A stretch of 8,265 nt of DNA from positions 667 to 8,931 of the forward strand of contig DMCR01000027.1 in NCBI GenBank assembly GCA_003445735.1, written 5' to 3'. Under the pieces are notes generated by a model, which saw only the letters and a list, made by a program, of their open reading frames with translations, ran no database searches and had not been told where the DNA came from. Below are positions 7,238-8,265 of the stretch, piece by piece (positions within the stretch are counted from its first letter, which is position 1; every line of letters begins with the position of its first letter). The translations under genes and the position numbers were made by a program. Origin of the DNA: Cryomorphaceae bacterium (GTDB taxonomy: Bacteria > Bacteroidota > Bacteroidia > Flavobacteriales > Schleiferiaceae).

Positions 7238-8265
7238 CTAGATTTCGCGGTTTAAGTCCCAAGCTTCCAGGTATTCCGCGACTCGTTTTACGAACATTCC
7301 GCCCAGTGCGCCATCTACTACGCGATGGTCATAACTATGACTTAAGAACATTTTATGACGAATACCAATCAAATCACCTTCAGGAGTTTCAATTACTGCT
7401 GGTTTTTTCACAATCGCACCAGCTGCCATGATGGCAACCTGAGGCTGATTGATAATAGGAGTTCCAAGGACGTTGCCGAAAGTGCCTACGTTTGTTAGTG
7501 TGTATGTTCCGCCAGAAATTTCATCTGGCTTCAGTGCGTTGTTGCGCGCTCTATTGGCCAAATCATTCACCGCCTTGGTCAAGCCTAGTAGTGAAAGTTG
7601 ATTCGCATTTTTCACAACAGGTACAATCAAGTTGCCCGATGGAAGGGCTGCAGCCATACCCACGTTGATGTGTGCATGTTTGATGATTTTGGTGCCGTCC
7701 ACGCTCACATTAATCATCGGGAAGTCTTGGATGGCCTTCACGATGGCCTCCATGATGATTGGCGTGAAGGTAATTTTCTCACCGTGCTTTTGCTGGAAGG
7801 TATTCTTAACTTTGTTTCTCCATTGCACCACTCGGGTCATGTCTGCTTCCACAAAGCTGGTAACGTGTGGAGAGGTATGTACTGAATTTACCATGTGGTC
7901 CGCAATGAGCTTGCGCATGCGGTCCATCTCAATAATTTCAGCACCTGGGGTAGGTGTAATGCTTGGAGCTGAAGTAGCGGCAGGTGCAGGAGCGCTTTGA
8001 GCTGGTGCGGTAGCAGGTGCAGGAGCGCTTTGAGCGCGTCCGCCTTCGAGGTAGGCTAACAAATCTTTTTTAGTCAAACGGCCGTCCTTACCTGATCCAG
8101 CTATAGCATCAAGCTCACCTTGAGAAATGCCCTCTTCTTTTGCCATGGAACGCACCAAGGGAGAATAGAATCTGCCGTTAGAGTTTTTGGCGATAGGGAC
8201 ATTACTAGCAGCAGGTACCACGGTGGCTGCCGCTGCTGCTGTAGAAGTTTCGATTTCTTGTGCGG
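7238..8265 (-). CDS. 2-oxo acid dehydrogenase complex E2 (dihydrolipoamide acyltransferase), C-terminal part
   Basis: E2 forms the core of a 2-oxo acid dehydrogenase complex and moves the acyl group from lipoyl-lysine to CoA. The frame is open to the right edge, so the lipoyl domain(s) and true start are missing; 341 complete residues are visible. Counted from the edge, an Ala/Thr-rich linker (about 1-30) leads to the peripheral-subunit (E3/E1) binding domain (about 31-74, FYSPLVRSMAKEEGIS then GSGKDGRLTKKDLLAYLE). A second Ala-Pro linker (about 75-106) follows, then the catalytic domain to 341. The active-site motif DHRVVDG is at 312-318, with catalytic H313 and D317. The in-frame GTG at 8221 is not a start, because coding sequence continues upstream. 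The SHSYDHRVVDGALGGMFVKRV ending recalls the E2 type that Flavobacteriia carry besides PdhC and SucB, often assigned to branched-chain 2-oxo acids. That substrate assignment is tentative, so no symbol is given. Confidence 0.94.
   Translation of the reverse strand, partial: AQEIETSTAAAAATVVPAASNVPIAKNSNGRFYSPLVRSMAKEEGISQGELDAIAGSGKDGRLTKKDLLAYLEGGRAQSAPAPATAPAQSAPAPAATSAPSITPTPGAEIIEMDRMRKLIADHMVNSVHTSPHVTSFVEADMTRVVQWRNKVKNTFQQKHGEKITFTPIIMEAIVKAIQDFPMINVSVDGTKIIKHAHINVGMAAALPSGNLIVPVVKNANQLSLLGLTKAVNDLANRARNNALKPDEISGGTYTLTNVGTFGNVLGTPIINQPQVAIMAAGAIVKKPAVIETPEGDLIGIRHKMFLSHSYDHRVVDGALGGMFVKRVAEYLEAWDLNREI
7980..8035. repeat. Two direct 23 bp repeats in the E2 Ala-Pro linker
   Basis: The 23-base stretch at 7980-8002 is repeated exactly at 8013-8035, a period of 33 bases. 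On the coding (minus) strand it encodes AQSAPAP twice, each within an 11-residue unit. Flexible Ala-Pro linkers of E2 proteins tolerate length change, so this looks like a recent in-frame duplication rather than a regulatory repeat. Confidence 0.85.

Noticed and set aside
7632..8000. 122-codon plus-strand open frame antisense to the E2 gene
   Set aside because: It is fully antisense to the conserved E2 catalytic domain, and the Ala/Gly-rich end simply mirrors the linker.
8219..8221. GTG as the start codon of the E2 gene
   Set aside because: The frame stays open to the window edge with an Ala/Thr-rich linker typical of E2 proteins, and a lipoyl domain is expected upstream, so this is an internal valine codon.
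1..8265. Defence island, mobile element, CRISPR array or RNA gene
   Set aside because: No transposase, integrase, repeat-spacer pattern, terminal inverted repeat, tRNA or rRNA sequence was seen; all five genes are recognised families in normal orientation.

Overview
The window looks like ordinary chromosome from a member of the Bacteroidota, most likely a marine-type Flavobacteriales relative. Three things point there: a very large secreted protein with a C-terminal type IX secretion (T9SS) sorting domain, a TAnnTTTG-type promoter box in front of it, and gene starts that lack Shine-Dalgarno sequences. All five genes lie on the minus strand, so transcription runs from right to left.

In transcription order the layout is as follows. 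(1) 8265-7238 holds the 3' part of a 2-oxo acid dehydrogenase E2 acyltransferase; its lipoyl domain lies outside the window. It ends in a strong Rho-independent terminator at 7207-7181. (2) 7160-6387 encodes a DEDDh 3'-5' exonuclease with an ExoX-like C-terminal module. Five bases later comes 6381-5767, an FAHD1-like fumarylacetoacetate hydrolase family enzyme. The two form a tight pair. (3) 5640-865 encodes a 1591-residue secreted protein built from jelly-roll modules, at least two of them recognisable MAM domains, alternating with Ig/CARDB-like modules and ending in a T9SS type A tail. It appears to be its own transcription unit, with a promoter box at 5687-5680 and a terminator at 837-798. 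(4) 638-1 is the 5' part of clpB, cut by the window edge just after the first Walker A motif.

The genes do not form one pathway. E2 and the FAH-family enzyme both belong to carbon metabolism, the exonuclease to nucleic acid processing, ClpB to protein disaggregation, and the large protein is exported to the cell surface or the medium. I see no mobile element, CRISPR array, tRNA, rRNA or defence module, and no convincing undescribed system. The item most worth a second look is the modular T9SS protein, whose function cannot be read from the sequence. Every other open frame of 60-120 codons is a shadow of one of these genes.
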